The position numbers and the translations under genes were made by a program. A DNA stretch of 46,005 bases from Clostridia bacterium (GTDB lineage Bacteria > Bacillota > Clostridia > Oscillospirales > Acutalibacteraceae). Every line of letters begins with the position of its first letter. Position 1 is the stretch's first letter. The notes beneath the pieces are model-generated. The model searched no databases. It saw only the letters and a program-made list of their open reading frames with translations, and was not told the origin of the DNA. The DNA lies in assembly GCA_017453685.1 (NCBI GenBank), contig JAFTEL010000037.1:1-46005 (forward strand), read 5' to 3'. Of this stretch, positions 22,329-30,223 are shown piece by piece.

Positions 22329-24254
22329 ATGATGAAAAAAGCAAATGGTTTCAAAGCAATTCCGGCGCTCGTGCTGGTGCTCGCGCTGCTCACCTCGTGC
22401 GGGCTTGCGAACAAAAGCGACTCCGGCAGCAAAAAAACGGACGACGTGCCCGTTTCGCAAGACGCGGTCGTGACCAGTTTAACGGCGAAAAAGCTGTTCT
22501 CGTTTGAGAACGAGGTTTCAGACCTTTACGAAAGCGCTCTGGTCTATCGTCAGGATGAAAAGAAAGGCATCCGCTTGTACAGCGGCAAGGATACCGGCGC
22601 GGTTTACGGCTACGTTTATATGGATACCGACGACGGCCTGTTTTATGTTTCTGACAATTATGAGAATTATGATAATAGCGATACGGTCAGCAGCGTCAAC
22701 GTTTTCGGCGTTCTTGACCCCGCCACGGGCAAAGAGTCGGATTGTAAATACGCCTGCTTTGAAAAGATGAATGACCGTTATCTGCGGGCGTATACGGCGA
22801 CGGCAAAGGCCGACGAGGACACCGACGAGAAAACGATCAAAAAGGGAAAACACTTCGTCAGCCAATTTGAAAGCGGAACGGAGTATCTTTATGAGACGCA
22901 GGTATTCGATCTGAAAACCGGCGAGATCGTTGACGCAAACGAGATCAAATACTTTGATTCCTACAGCAACTCGGGCAACAAGTCGTTTTCCGACGGTTCC
23001 TACCTCATTTCAACCACCGAAACCGATACCGTTTACAATACCGACGATCAGGTGCTGTTCACCTACAACCCCAACCAGTATCAGATCGATGATTACAAAT
23101 CGGGATATTATATCGCGAAAAAAACGGTGAACGGAACGTCCACCTACTACCTGCTCGACAGAACCGGCAAAACGCAGTCCGCTGAGTTCAGTTCAAGACC
23201 GGACGTGGTCGGCAAAATGCTGACCGTTTTCAACAACAATTCCTCCTACGATTGCTATTGGTTTGACGGCACGCCCGTGTTGAACGAGACGTATGAACAC
23301 GTTACTTATGACGAGTTGTCGAAGGATCTTTACGTTCTGGAAAGCAACAACAAAAGCTATACCTTCATCAACGGCAGCGGCGAGGTTCTGCTGACGGTTA
23401 AAGAGAGCAAGAACGTTACCGTTGACCAATACAACGGCATCGTCAAGCAAACGGATAAGGACGGAGCAACAGGCTATTACAACTTTGAAAAGAAGGATTA
23501 TTCTATCACGGCCTACAGCGTGAGCAATGAGAATAATATGTTGCTCAAGGTTTCGGACGGCGATAATCGTTACGATCTGGTCGACGCGACGAACGGCAAA
23601 ACGCTGCTGGAGGGTTACGGCTCCTCCTTCCGTTCCGGCAAGCCCAAGGACGGCTGCTGCTTCGTGGCGGCGCCGCGCACCGAAGGCGGTTACGATATTT
23701 ATAAGATTCAGAACAAGGTCGACGCTGTGAAAAACAGCCTGGCTGACGACGCGCTCATTTCCGATAATCAGCTTCTCAAAATCTACGAAACCAAAGAGGC
23801 CATGTTCACCGAACTGGAAACGGCGCTGAAGAGTGCCGGTCTGAGCGCTACCATCGACCGCGATAACGGTGAGATCATGTTTGACGCGGCCGTCGTGTTC
23901 TCGGGCGACTCCGCCGACGTCAGCGACAGCGGCAAGCAGTTGCTTGACGCGTTCATCAAGGCCTACGGTTCGGTTCTGACCAACGACAAGTATAAGGGCT
24001 TCATCGAAAAGACCGTCGTCGAGGGGCACACTGCGCCTTTGGCCACGAGCACTTACGAAAGCGGTCTGCCGCTGTCACAGTCCCGCGCCGATAACGTAAA
24101 GAAGTACTGCCAGACCATTGACGCGACACTGGCGCAGAGCTTTGAAGCCAAGGGCTATTCCAACAGTATGCCGATTTATAATCTGGACGGCACGATCAAT
24201 CAGGACGCTTCGCGCCGCGTTACCTTCAAGTGCGTGATCAACAACGAATTCTGA
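22329..24254 (+). CDS. Lipoprotein with beta-repeat region and C-terminal OmpA-like domain
   Basis: A 641-residue lipoprotein with lipobox LLTSC (Cys24). Residues about 50-490 are Tyr/Asp/Asn-rich and form repeated short beta segments such as DLKTGEIVDA, LLDRTGKTQ and INGSGEVLLTV, a pattern of propeller or WG-like repeats. The last 110 residues resemble an OmpA/MotB peptidoglycan-binding domain: VVFSGDSADVSDSGKQLLD, the VEGHTA core, LSQSRADNVKKYC and ASRRVTFKC. Lipid anchor plus cell-wall binding would bridge membrane and wall. OmpA-like domains are common in didermous bacteria but less so on lipoproteins of monoderms. The double ATG at 22329/22332 follows AAGCAGG. A hairpin follows the gene. 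Confidence 0.85.
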   Translation: MMKKANGFKAIPALVLVLALLTSCGLANKSDSGSKKTDDVPVSQDAVVTSLTAKKLFSFENEVSDLYESALVYRQDEKKGIRLYSGKDTGAVYGYVYMDTDDGLFYVSDNYENYDNSDTVSSVNVFGVLDPATGKESDCKYACFEKMNDRYLRAYTATAKADEDTDEKTIKKGKHFVSQFESGTEYLYETQVFDLKTGEIVDANEIKYFDSYSNSGNKSFSDGSYLISTTETDTVYNTDDQVLFTYNPNQYQIDDYKSGYYIAKKTVNGTSTYYLLDRTGKTQSAEFSSRPDVVGKMLTVFNNNSSYDCYWFDGTPVLNETYEHVTYDELSKDLYVLESNNKSYTFINGSGEVLLTVKESKNVTVDQYNGIVKQTDKDGATGYYNFEKKDYSITAYSVSNENNMLLKVSDGDNRYDLVDATNGKTLLEGYGSSFRSGKPKDGCCFVAAPRTEGGYDIYKIQNKVDAVKNSLADDALISDNQLLKIYETKEAMFTELETALKSAGLSATIDRDNGEIMFDAAVVFSGDSADVSDSGKQLLDAFIKAYGSVLTNDKYKGFIEKTVVEGHTAPLATSTYESGLPLSQSRADNVKKYCQTIDATLAQSFEAKGYSNSMPIYNLDGTINQDASRRVTFKCVINNEF

Positions 24255-24270
24255 TTCTGTCACTCTTTGC

Positions 24271-24305
24271 GGCTTACTCCCGATGAAACAAATCGGGGGT
24301 AAGCC
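24271..24305 (+). terminator. Long perfect hairpin after the lipoprotein gene
   Basis: GGCTTACTCCCGAT pairs with ATCGGGGGTAAGCC (14 pairs, one G-U) around 7 bases. No T run follows, so termination efficiency is uncertain. The following 230 bp (24306-24535) hold only a short open frame with no ribosome site. Confidence 0.65.
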
Positions 24306-24535
24306 AACCCTTGCTATTTCAGCACTTTTTCCATCTGATTTCGTTTCCTGCGAACAGTATTACTATCACGGTCGACGTTACCGGCTTTGACGAAATCAGG
24401 AAGAACGATAAAGTCTGTTCCGTTACGGACATTACCTCGGTCACAACGAAGCCGTCTCTTGCCGCCTGCAGTGTGAAGTGCGTGCCTTTCATGACAAGAT
24501 CAGACCAAGATTTAAACATTTGAAAAGAGGAACAC

Positions 24536-25036
24536 ATGTTCAATCTTCCAAGAAAGAAAAAACAGAAAGAAACACTCGATGACGTCAGTTATATCGAAGA
24601 AATGAAACAGAAAAGAGGGCTTTGGCAGCAGTATGATGTTCTGTTGGCAGCGAATGGTTACGGTTGGGATTACATGGTAGCTACGGCTGCGTACATGGAG
24701 TCGGCTGATTTGGACGACATTTCTTCAATTACGATCTCTGAAATGGCAAATATGCCGGAAACAGAACTCATTGACTCTTACAGAAAAACGCAGGGATACC
24801 TCAAAGATTTTGAACCGTTATCAATTGAAAAAGGTCAATTGGCGATAGCCGGAATCAGCCGGACATTAAAAGCCCCTGTTAAGATTGTAATGTTTAATCA
24901 GACAAGAGTCTTAAGGGTTTTCACAATTATCGACGACAGAGTAATCTTATTAAAATATATCGAAACCATTATCAGAAGAAGTTTTGGTACAAAAGACGCG
25001 ATGAAACTGGCCAAACCCGTTTCAAAAAAGAAATAG
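24536..25036 (+). CDS. Hypothetical 166-residue cytoplasmic protein at the edge of the T7SS locus
   Basis: Not recognised. The protein is Lys/Glu-rich at its start (FNLPRKKKQKETLDD), then largely helical with a short strand region (APVKIVMFNQTRVLRVFTII) and a Lys-rich end. No signal peptide, membrane helix or metal motif is visible. GAAAAGAGGAAC gives a good ribosome site. Base use is AT-rich compared with the kinase gene downstream, about 75 bp away, which suggests separate acquisition. It could be a chaperone or regulatory protein for the secretion locus, or unrelated cargo; the sequence does not decide. Confidence 0.75.
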   Translation: MFNLPRKKKQKETLDDVSYIEEMKQKRGLWQQYDVLLAANGYGWDYMVATAAYMESADLDDISSITISEMANMPETELIDSYRKTQGYLKDFEPLSIEKGQLAIAGISRTLKAPVKIVMFNQTRVLRVFTIIDDRVILLKYIETIIRRSFGTKDAMKLAKPVSKKK

Positions 25037-25112
25037 TGAGCACAGCTCTTTTTGATCTGCGGTGTACTCCGATATGGAGAAATCAATAAAAAGATAAGGG
25101 GTGTCGAACAAC

Positions 25113-26660
25113 ATGGATGGTTTGTTGGACAATAAATGCATATACTGTATGACCGGCGCTTACGACAGCGTTTCGGGGATTTGTCCCGTTTGTCATCATG
25201 ACCGGGAATACCAGAACGCCGATCACCAGCTTTCGGTCGGTTCCGTGCTCGGCGGGCGTTACCTGGTGGGGCGCGCGCTGGGGCAGGGCGGCTTTGGCGT
25301 TACCTACATCGGCTGGGATATGCACAAAAGTGAAAAGATCGCGATCAAGGAGTATTTTCCGAGCGGCTGCGCGGCGCGAAAACGTGATAACTATACGCTT
25401 TCCCCTTACGACGATTCGGAAAGCCGGAATATCTATGAAGCCGGAAAAAACCGGTTTCTTGACGAAGCGAAACGGTTGAAGGAAATCAACGACGTTGCCA
25501 ACGTCGTGCGTGTCAGCGCGTTCTTTGCCGAGAACAACACGGCGTATATCATTATGGATTACGTCGACGGGATCACGTTCAAGAAGTATTTGTTTGATCG
25601 CGGCGGTAAAACCAGCCTCACCGACGCGCTTGAAAAGCTGCATCCGGTGGTGACGGCTCTTTCCCAGATTCACAAAAAGAATATGCTCCACCGCGACATC
25701 AGCCCCGACAACATCATCCTTTCGCCGCTCGGCGCGGTTTTGATCGACTTCGGCGCGGCGCGGGAGTATTCCTTTGAAACCCCGACATCCAAAACGATCA
25801 ACGTCAAAACGGGCTACGCACCCATGGAACAATACGACACCCACGGCAAGCAGGGGCCTTGGACTGACGTTTTTGCTTTCGCTTCCACGATTTATCGGGC
25901 GGTTACCGGCATCCTTCCGGCCAACGCCATCAAGCGCAGCGAAAACAGCGACGAACTGCGGCTGCCACATGAGCTGAATCCCGACGTCAACCCGGCCGAG
26001 GAAGCTGTTTTGCTCAAAGGCATGGAAATCGACATTCAGAAACGGTATCAGGATATTGACTCTTTTTACCGCGATCTGATTGCCGCGCACGCGACGCCCG
26101 GCTTTGTGCCGACTGCGGAGCGAACGCCGAAAATCAAAAAGACCAAAGAAAAGGCCAATCAGGTACCTAACCAGACTTTTAACCCATCTTTCAATCCGAC
26201 GCTTAACCCGACCGAAGTCAAGCCAAAGAAGAACATTTTTGCGCTGATTACAGCGATCGTGTTTTTCATTTCCTCTTTATACAGCTTTTTCTTTTTTGTC
26301 GGTGTGACGTCGAACGATGATCTCTACGCCGGGTTGATGTTGCAGTTGATTCTGATCATCGTCGTGCCCTTGACCGCCGGCGTGTTTCTGTTGCGGTCGT
26401 TCGCAAAGGGAAAAAGCGACGTGGCGGCTGTCATTCAGACCGCGCTGCTTGCTCTGTGGCTGATTTCGCTGGTGAGCACGATCCTGTTCGACGCAACGTA
26501 CGGCTATTACCGCACCAGCGACTTTGACGATTTATTTGGCATGTTGATTTATATGCACGTGCCGCTGCTGACCGTGCTGAACGTGTTGTTTGGGATCTAC
26601 ACCAAACAGAAGCACGGGAAATGGTTTGAAGCCGTTATACTGTTTTCAAAGAAAAACTAA
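25113..26660 (+). CDS. Zinc-ribbon Ser/Thr protein kinase with C-terminal membrane helices
   Basis: About 515 residues. An N-terminal zinc ribbon (CIYCM and CPVC) precedes a complete eukaryote-like kinase: glycine loop LGQGGFGVTY (about 55-64), catalytic Lys near 78 (IAIKEY), HRDISPDN with HRD at 193-195, DFG at 212-214 and the activation segment APMEQYDTHGKQGPWTDVF. A proline/asparagine linker (NPSFNPTLNPTE) leads to four membrane helices (about 375-500). All catalytic residues are present, so it should be active, on the cytoplasmic side. The ATG at 25113 behind AAGGGGTG is preferred over GTG at 25101. It opens a gene row with a matching phosphatase and FHA proteins, so it probably controls type VII secretion by phosphorylating neighbours. 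Confidence 0.9.
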   Translation: MDGLLDNKCIYCMTGAYDSVSGICPVCHHDREYQNADHQLSVGSVLGGRYLVGRALGQGGFGVTYIGWDMHKSEKIAIKEYFPSGCAARKRDNYTLSPYDDSESRNIYEAGKNRFLDEAKRLKEINDVANVVRVSAFFAENNTAYIIMDYVDGITFKKYLFDRGGKTSLTDALEKLHPVVTALSQIHKKNMLHRDISPDNIILSPLGAVLIDFGAAREYSFETPTSKTINVKTGYAPMEQYDTHGKQGPWTDVFAFASTIYRAVTGILPANAIKRSENSDELRLPHELNPDVNPAEEAVLLKGMEIDIQKRYQDIDSFYRDLIAAHATPGFVPTAERTPKIKKTKEKANQVPNQTFNPSFNPTLNPTEVKPKKNIFALITAIVFFISSLYSFFFFVGVTSNDDLYAGLMLQLILIIVVPLTAGVFLLRSFAKGKSDVAAVIQTALLALWLISLVSTILFDATYGYYRTSDFDDLFGMLIYMHVPLLTVLNVLFGIYTKQKHGKWFEAVILFSKKN

Positions 26661-26678
26661 AAGGGAGAGGTTGACATT

Positions 26679-27602
26679 ATGAATATCAAGCAATGTTCGG
26701 GTGGGCATTTTTACGATGCGGACAGATACGCTTCCGGTTGCCCGTACTGCCAAACGCAGAACCCCGTGACGGGAATGACAACTTTTTTCGAGGATGAATC
26801 CGCACAGTCGCAGCAGCCCGCCGCGCCGGTGCAGGACGTAGGCGCGACCATGCCGCTGTATCAGCCCGCGCCGCCGGTTCAGCCGCCGCAGCCCGCCGCG
26901 CCGGTGCAGGACGCAGGCGCGACCATGCCGCTGTATCAGCCCGCGCCGCCGGTTCAGTCGCAGCAGCCCGCCGCGCCGGTGCAGGACGCAGGCGCGACCA
27001 TGCCGCTGTATCAGCCCGCGCCGCCGGTTCAGCCGCAGCAGCCCGCCGCGCCGGCACAGGACGCAGGCGCGACCATGCCTGCAACGCAGCAGCCCATTCC
27101 GAATCAAGGGGCAGCCACGCCGTTTTATGGCGGTAGCCCTTACGGGCAAAACGGCGCTATGCCTGCCGCGCCGGACTTTTTCGCCGCTCAGCCGGTTAAT
27201 GGGAATCAGCCGATGAGCTATCGCGACTTTTTCAAAAAATTCGGTTCCAAGGCCGCCAAATCGAACGCGTTGTGCGCCGGTGTTTGGGCGGCGGTCACCG
27301 CAGCGATAACGCTGATTATGGTGATAACCGGAACGTACGATGCGTCTGCCTTGCTCGACGCAAGTGTTTTTGCCATTCTTGCTTTCTTTCTGATCTGGCA
27401 AAAGCGAACGGTTGTCGCTGCCGTTTATCTGGGCTTTGTTATCCTTGAAATCGTTTTAGTGCTTTCTCAGGGCGTCATGCCGACTTGGGGCACTTACGTC
27501 GCCGTCTTGACCGCGACCATGAATCTGGTTTTCTGTATTAAAGTGGGCAAGGCTTATAAAACCTACAAAGAAACGGGCAGGTTCCCGGAAAAACCCAATT
27601 AA
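26679..27602 (+). CDS. Zinc-ribbon membrane protein with Thr-containing tandem repeats
   Basis: A 307-residue protein. The N-terminus (KQCSGGHFYDADRYASGCPY, then C) is a zinc-ribbon form often seen at the start of FHA proteins in Clostridia. A TTFFEDE acidic stretch follows, then a Pro/Gln/Ala linker made of three full and one partial copy of a 25-residue repeat, each carrying GATMP followed by L-Y or A-T. The C-terminal third has four membrane helices (about 200-290) and a charged tail. No FHA domain is present. The linker Thr residues, with a hydrophobic residue at +3, look like FHA docking sites once phosphorylated by the kinase encoded 19 bp upstream (inference). GGGAGAGG precedes the ATG. 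Confidence 0.85.
   Translation: MNIKQCSGGHFYDADRYASGCPYCQTQNPVTGMTTFFEDESAQSQQPAAPVQDVGATMPLYQPAPPVQPPQPAAPVQDAGATMPLYQPAPPVQSQQPAAPVQDAGATMPLYQPAPPVQPQQPAAPAQDAGATMPATQQPIPNQGAATPFYGGSPYGQNGAMPAAPDFFAAQPVNGNQPMSYRDFFKKFGSKAAKSNALCAGVWAAVTAAITLIMVITGTYDASALLDASVFAILAFFLIWQKRTVVAAVYLGFVILEIVLVLSQGVMPTWGTYVAVLTATMNLVFCIKVGKAYKTYKETGRFPEKPN
26814..27080 (+). repeat. 75-bp in-frame tandem repeat, about 3.5 copies
   Basis: Copies begin at 26814, 26889, 26964 and 27039 with CAGCCCGCCGCGCC. They are nearly identical, which points to recent expansion or gene conversion, and can vary in number by slippage. Each encodes one GATMP Thr motif. Confidence 0.92.
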
Positions 27603-27640
27603 TCGAACCAATATACAACGCATGAAACGGGGGATTCGGC

Positions 27641-28576
27641 TTGACTTTGATGGAGTTTATCAGAGCTTGCGCCATTCGTATCCTTTTGTCAACAACGGCC
27701 GTTTTTTTGCTGACGACGCTCGTCTTCCTGATAACGACGATCGTGCTTGCCGCGAAGTACCGCAAGGTGCTCCGGCGCGGAAGCGAATCATTTTCATTGG
27801 CAGCACAGCCGCTCTGCTTTGACGTGGCTCTGCTGCAAAACCAGGGCAAGCGCGAATACCAGCAGGATTCATTTTATCTGTCCGATCAGAACGATTCTTT
27901 GCTCGTGTCGGAAAAAGGTCTGCTTGCCGTTGTAGCGGACGGTATGGGAGGCTTGCAGGACGGTAAGGCGATCAGCAGCATTACGGTCGATACGTTCAAA
28001 AAACAGTTTAACGCCTGCACGACGGGCGAAACGCAGAAATTCCTGTCAGAGTGTGTTTATCAAGCGGAGAGCGCTGTGGACGCCTATATGTACGCCAGCT
28101 CCATGAAAGGCGGCAGTACGGTGGTGGCCACGCTGATCCGCGGCGGCAAGCTGAGCTTCGTCTCCGTGGGCGACAGCAGTATCTTCCTTGTCCGAAATAA
28201 CGAAGTGAAGCTCTTGAATCGTTATCACAACTACGCTTCCGTGCTCAGCAGCAAGGTTCGGCAGGGGATGATTTCCCAGCAGGAAGCGGATAACGACCCG
28301 ATGCGTTCCCGCATCACTTCTTATATCGGCATGGGTGAAGTGAATGAGATCGACGCAAATACCCAACCGATCGCACTGCGTCCCGACGACGTTTTGATTC
28401 TTTGTTCTGACGGCGTGGCAAATGCGCTGGGCAACGACGCGTTGCTGAAGCTGATCAACGCGGGCAGCTTTTCGGAGCTTGGCACGCGGATCGAAGAGAA
28501 TATTTTACGGCAGGATTTACAGAATCAGGATAATTTCACTGCCGTTATGATCAAATGCAAGACAAGACTGCAATAA
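27641..28576 (+). CDS. PP2C-type Ser/Thr protein phosphatase, membrane-anchored
   Basis: A 311-residue protein with a single N-terminal helix (about 10-35) followed by a PP2C domain. Motifs: QGKREYQQDSFYLSD, ADGMGGLQDG with Asp100, GGSTVVATLIRGGKLSFVSV then GDSS, CSDGVANAL with Asp257 and the closing QDNFTAVMIK with Asp297; these acidic residues bind the two catalytic metal ions. Most bacterial PrpC/Stp proteins are soluble, so the membrane anchor is notable and places it beside the membrane-bound kinase. TTG at 27641 is favoured because GGGGG lies seven bases upstream; ATG at 27650 is the alternative. It should reverse the kinase and belongs to the same operon. Confidence 0.9.
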   Translation: MTLMEFIRACAIRILLSTTAVFLLTTLVFLITTIVLAAKYRKVLRRGSESFSLAAQPLCFDVALLQNQGKREYQQDSFYLSDQNDSLLVSEKGLLAVVADGMGGLQDGKAISSITVDTFKKQFNACTTGETQKFLSECVYQAESAVDAYMYASSMKGGSTVVATLIRGGKLSFVSVGDSSIFLVRNNEVKLLNRYHNYASVLSSKVRQGMISQQEADNDPMRSRITSYIGMGEVNEIDANTQPIALRPDDVLILCSDGVANALGNDALLKLINAGSFSELGTRIEENILRQDLQNQDNFTAVMIKCKTRLQ

Positions 28577-28590
28577 AGGAGATCAATCAA

Positions 28591-30165
28591 ATGAGATGTG
28601 AAAAATGCGGCTTTGATTTTGACGCTTCGCTGGGCAGATGCCCCAAGTGCAACGCGTCGGTGGAGTTTTCCGGCAACACTCAGTTCTATCAATTGGCCAG
28701 AAAATCTCACGTGAAGTTCAAAGAAATCTTTTCGGGTACTTTCCGCAAGCATCCCGTCGGTACAGCCGCAAAGATCTTTGCAGCCGGTACGCCGGAAACA
28801 ACGCCCGCACCAGATAAAATGCTGACGGCGTGGCAAAAACCTTGGCTTTATTCCCGCTTTTTGATCGCCGGAATTCTGTTTTTGGCAGTCGGTTACTTCC
28901 TTGCTCTTTTTTTGAATCCAGGTTTGCTTGCCGTTCTCGGCTCCTTCGGCGCGATGATAACGCCTTTTGCCGTTCTCATCTTTGTTTGGGAAATGAATAT
29001 CCCACGGGATATTTCGTTCATCAAGGTTATCGCCTTTTTTGTAGTCGGCGGCGTTGCGTCGATGCTCCTGACATTTTTGTTCGGACTTGTTTTTAGAGAA
29101 GGCTACGAAGCGCCGATCGCCGCCTTTGTGGAAGAGCCGGCCAAGCTCCTGATTATCCTGCTCTTTTTTCACCGAAACAAAACGAAATACGGATTCGGCG
29201 GCATGCTGATCGGCACGGCGGTTGGCGCCGGCTTCGCGGTGTTTGAAACCGTTGCCTACGTTTTCAACTCTTTCATGGAAGGGGGGGTTGAGGACGGACA
29301 GTCCACCTTCATTCTCCGCTCGATACTGGCGATCGGTTGTCATGTCACGTGGGGTGCGATTGCCGGAGCTGGCGTTGCCTTGGGAAGAAAAGGCAAAACA
29401 TCCGGAACAGGGTATCTGACGTCTCCGATATTCTACGGCTGCGTTGTTGCCAATATTTTTCTGCACTTTGCGTGGAACGGCGGGCTGGGATTTGACGGTG
29501 TCTTGTGGCTTCTCACAGTGTTTGTGGATAGCATTTTAGCGCTCGTTCTTCTTTTCATTCTGATCAACCTGTGCCTGAAGCAAGTCGTCAAGGCATACGA
29601 CGACGCCCGCACGCAGGTGTTGAATATGGCGCCGGCCGCTTTTGCCGGCGAGCCCGTTCAGACACCGGCTGCTCCGTCCTTTGAAAATTACACTGCGCCT
29701 GCTTTCCCGTCCTTTGAAAGCTATACGGCGCCCGCGGCTCCGTCCTTTGGCGGCTACACCGCGCCCGCAGTTCCGGTCAATGTGCCTGCCGAAGACCATA
29801 CCATGCCTATGACTCCCGTGCAGAACGCTCCTGCGGCGAAGCCGGTCACGGTGAGAACGGCTGTGATCCGCTCCGCTTATCTGAGACTGGAAAGGCCGAT
29901 CGACAAGGTGCTGACGATCGGCAGAGACTCTGCCGGCGACATTGTTTTTCCTGCCGATACCGCCGGTGTGAGCAGAAAGCATTGCGCCGTTATGGCGTCG
30001 GAGAATGGTATGGTTTATGTGATGGATCTCGGATCGTCTGTCGGAACCTTCTCTCTGGACGGCAGAAGGCTGCCTGCGAACGAATGGACGCCCGTTGATC
30101 GTGGCTTCTATGTTGCCGCTCAAACCTATGCTTTCACCGTTCAGGCAGCGTCATACAGCCGATAA
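28591..30165 (+). CDS. Zinc-ribbon / PrsW-type membrane protease / FHA fusion
   Basis: A 524-residue fusion. Residues 1-25 are a zinc ribbon (CEKCGFDF, CPKC). Residues about 90-340 hold eight helices with PrsW signature residues: the EExxK pair at 181-182 (EEPAK), Glu219 in FETVAYVF, His251 in CHVTWG and His292 in HFAWN, arranged as in glutamic-type intramembrane proteases. A Pro/Ala linker with three SFE-x-YTAPA units and a HTMPMT motif follows. Residues about 430-524 form an FHA domain (LTIGRDSAGDIVFP, GVSRKHCAV, LGSSVGTF) that binds phospho-Thr. The start is the ATG at 28591 behind AAAGGAG. A protease steered by phosphorylation through its own FHA domain is the obvious reading; its substrate is unknown. 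Confidence 0.88.
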   Translation: MRCEKCGFDFDASLGRCPKCNASVEFSGNTQFYQLARKSHVKFKEIFSGTFRKHPVGTAAKIFAAGTPETTPAPDKMLTAWQKPWLYSRFLIAGILFLAVGYFLALFLNPGLLAVLGSFGAMITPFAVLIFVWEMNIPRDISFIKVIAFFVVGGVASMLLTFLFGLVFREGYEAPIAAFVEEPAKLLIILLFFHRNKTKYGFGGMLIGTAVGAGFAVFETVAYVFNSFMEGGVEDGQSTFILRSILAIGCHVTWGAIAGAGVALGRKGKTSGTGYLTSPIFYGCVVANIFLHFAWNGGLGFDGVLWLLTVFVDSILALVLLFILINLCLKQVVKAYDDARTQVLNMAPAAFAGEPVQTPAAPSFENYTAPAFPSFESYTAPAAPSFGGYTAPAVPVNVPAEDHTMPMTPVQNAPAAKPVTVRTAVIRSAYLRLERPIDKVLTIGRDSAGDIVFPADTAGVSRKHCAVMASENGMVYVMDLGSSVGTFSLDGRRLPANEWTPVDRGFYVAAQTYAFTVQAASYSR

Positions 30166-30223
30166 TCGGCAACTTGTTTTTGCGGCTTCGATTCGGCGAT
30201 TAGCTTGTTAAGGAAAGAATAGC

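Noticed and set aside
24311..24523. 70-codon open frame between the hairpin and the 166-residue gene
   Set aside because: No ribosome site or known domain; the start lies in random-looking sequence. It could be a gene scrap but cannot be supported.
26814..27080. CRISPR-like repeat array
   Set aside because: The 75-bp units are directly adjacent, without spacers, in frame and coding.
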